Assembly: GCF_021654335.1 (NCBI RefSeq)
Contig: NZ_AP023423.1
Location: 2,231,001-2,295,000, forward strand
DNA from: Sideroxyarcus emersonii
GTDB taxonomy: Bacteria; Pseudomonadota; Gammaproteobacteria; Burkholderiales; Gallionellaceae
Length of the DNA: 64,000 nt
Direction of reading: 5' to 3'
Below, one piece after another: positions 63,568-64,000 of this stretch. The translations under genes and the position numbers were made by a program. Below the pieces are notes generated by a model. That model had not been told where the DNA came from. It was given only the letters and a program-made list of their open reading frames with translations, and did no database searches. The number at the start of each line of letters is the position of its first letter. Positions within the stretch are counted from its first letter, which is position 1.

Positions 63568-64000
63568 ATGAACGCCACGGACATTCCTGAAAAACGCTGG
63601 GACACGCTGGCGCGCAGCCGCGATGCACGGCTGGCGCGGGCGGGACATCTGGCGTCCGGATGCATCGTACCCGCAGACCGGATCGTGCCACTGCTCGAAG
63701 CGCTGATCGAGCCCGGCGACCGCGTCTGCATCGAGGGCAACAACCAGAAACAGGCGGACTTCCTGGCACGCAGCCTGGTCAAGACCGATCCCTCGCGCCT
63801 GCGCGACCTGCACCTGGTGCAATCGGTGCTGGCCCTGCCCGAGCACATCGACCTGATCGAACGCGGCCAGGTGAGCCGCATCGACTTCTCGTTCTCCGGT
63901 CCGCAGGCTGCACGCCTGGCGCGCCTGGTGGAAAGCAGGAAGATCGCCATCGGAGCGATCCACACCTACCTCGAGCTGTTCGCGCGCTACTTCGTCGACC
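63568..64000 (+). CDS. mdcA: Malonate decarboxylase alpha subunit (cut by the window end)
   Basis: Acetyl-ACP:malonate ACP-transferase subunit of biotin-independent malonate decarboxylase, which starts the cycle malonate to acetate + CO2. About 144 of roughly 550 residues are present. RWDTLARSRDARLARAG, VPADRIVPLLEALIEPGDRVCIEGNNQKQADFLA (in two parts) and LPEHIDLIERGQVSRIDFSFSGPQ match MdcA. The reading frame is open at 64000. The rest of the mdc cluster should lie downstream. Confidence 0.92.
   Translation, partial: MNATDIPEKRWDTLARSRDARLARAGHLASGCIVPADRIVPLLEALIEPGDRVCIEGNNQKQADFLARSLVKTDPSRLRDLHLVQSVLALPEHIDLIERGQVSRIDFSFSGPQAARLARLVESRKIAIGAIHTYLELFARYFVD

Noticed and set aside
1..64000. 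CRISPR arrays, tRNA/rRNA genes, insertion sequences, prophage
   Set aside because: I looked for regularly spaced direct repeats, tRNA-like T-loop sequences, and transposase or integrase signatures and found none I could support.

Overview
The window is about 60% G+C and densely coded. Short ATGA overlaps couple most neighbouring genes. Gene content (long lipoyl-domain dihydrolipoyl dehydrogenase, neisserial/burkholderial-type porin, YbhGFSR exporter, Fur, RlhA, malonate decarboxylase) points to a betaproteobacterium. The Nitrosomonadales/Gallionellaceae neighbourhood is my guess from overall style, not something the sequence proves. I saw no rRNA, tRNA, CRISPR array or insertion sequence.

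1-15 kb is an energy and C2/C3 metabolism block on the minus strand. A porin and PEP synthase (ppsA) follow a large operon that reads rnfB, a giant pyruvate:ferredoxin/flavodoxin oxidoreductase, rnfC, rnfD, rnfG, rnfE, rnfA, and a 59-codon cysteine-rich membrane peptide resembling the NqrM maturation factor. A divergent LysR regulator and the PEP synthase regulatory protein PpsR follow. Rnf could use ion motive force and NADH to reduce ferredoxin, so that the oxidoreductase makes pyruvate from acetyl-CoA and CO2 and PpsA converts it to PEP. The opposite direction is equally possible.

17-24 kb holds two sodium:solute symporters, each with a small membrane partner (DUF4212 with a VC_2705-type transporter; DUF485 with ActP). 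They flank an OmpR-type response regulator and its kinase. The same phased triple TTAC motif (TTAC-N10-TTAC-N7-TTAC) lies upstream of the porin, in the DUF4212/regulator intergenic region and upstream of DUF485-actP, which suggests one regulon for organic-acid uptake.

24-46 kb is mostly housekeeping: a DnaQ-like exonuclease, a CBS/DUF294 signalling protein, trpC, proA, lpdA, a DUF4197 protein, a TetR-controlled YbhGFSR efflux system, a YqaA-like protein, a PAS-GGDEF-EAL protein, a phosphodiesterase-fold protein, pepA, thyA and folA. One AT-richer orphan gene at 43.7 kb with a HEPN-like motif looks foreign.

46-51 kb is a trehalose locus: a membrane-anchored, sensor-like trehalose-6-phosphate synthase, its phosphatase and a GH15 hydrolase. 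51-55 kb has a chromate transporter and an iron-uptake operon (cupredoxin-like protein, FTR1 permease, outer-membrane protein) divergent from fur, with a Fur-box-like palindrome between them. After rlhA comes an unusual translationally coupled pair, an ATP-grasp ligase and a SerC-type aminotransferase.

59.7-64 kb is a malonate-use locus: a GntR/FCD regulator with a cluster of TTGTATACAA-type operators, a TRAP transporter (dctPQM) and the start of mdcA, cut by the window end. Malonate decarboxylation yields acetyl units, so uptake and assimilation of small carboxylates is a recurring theme of the region.
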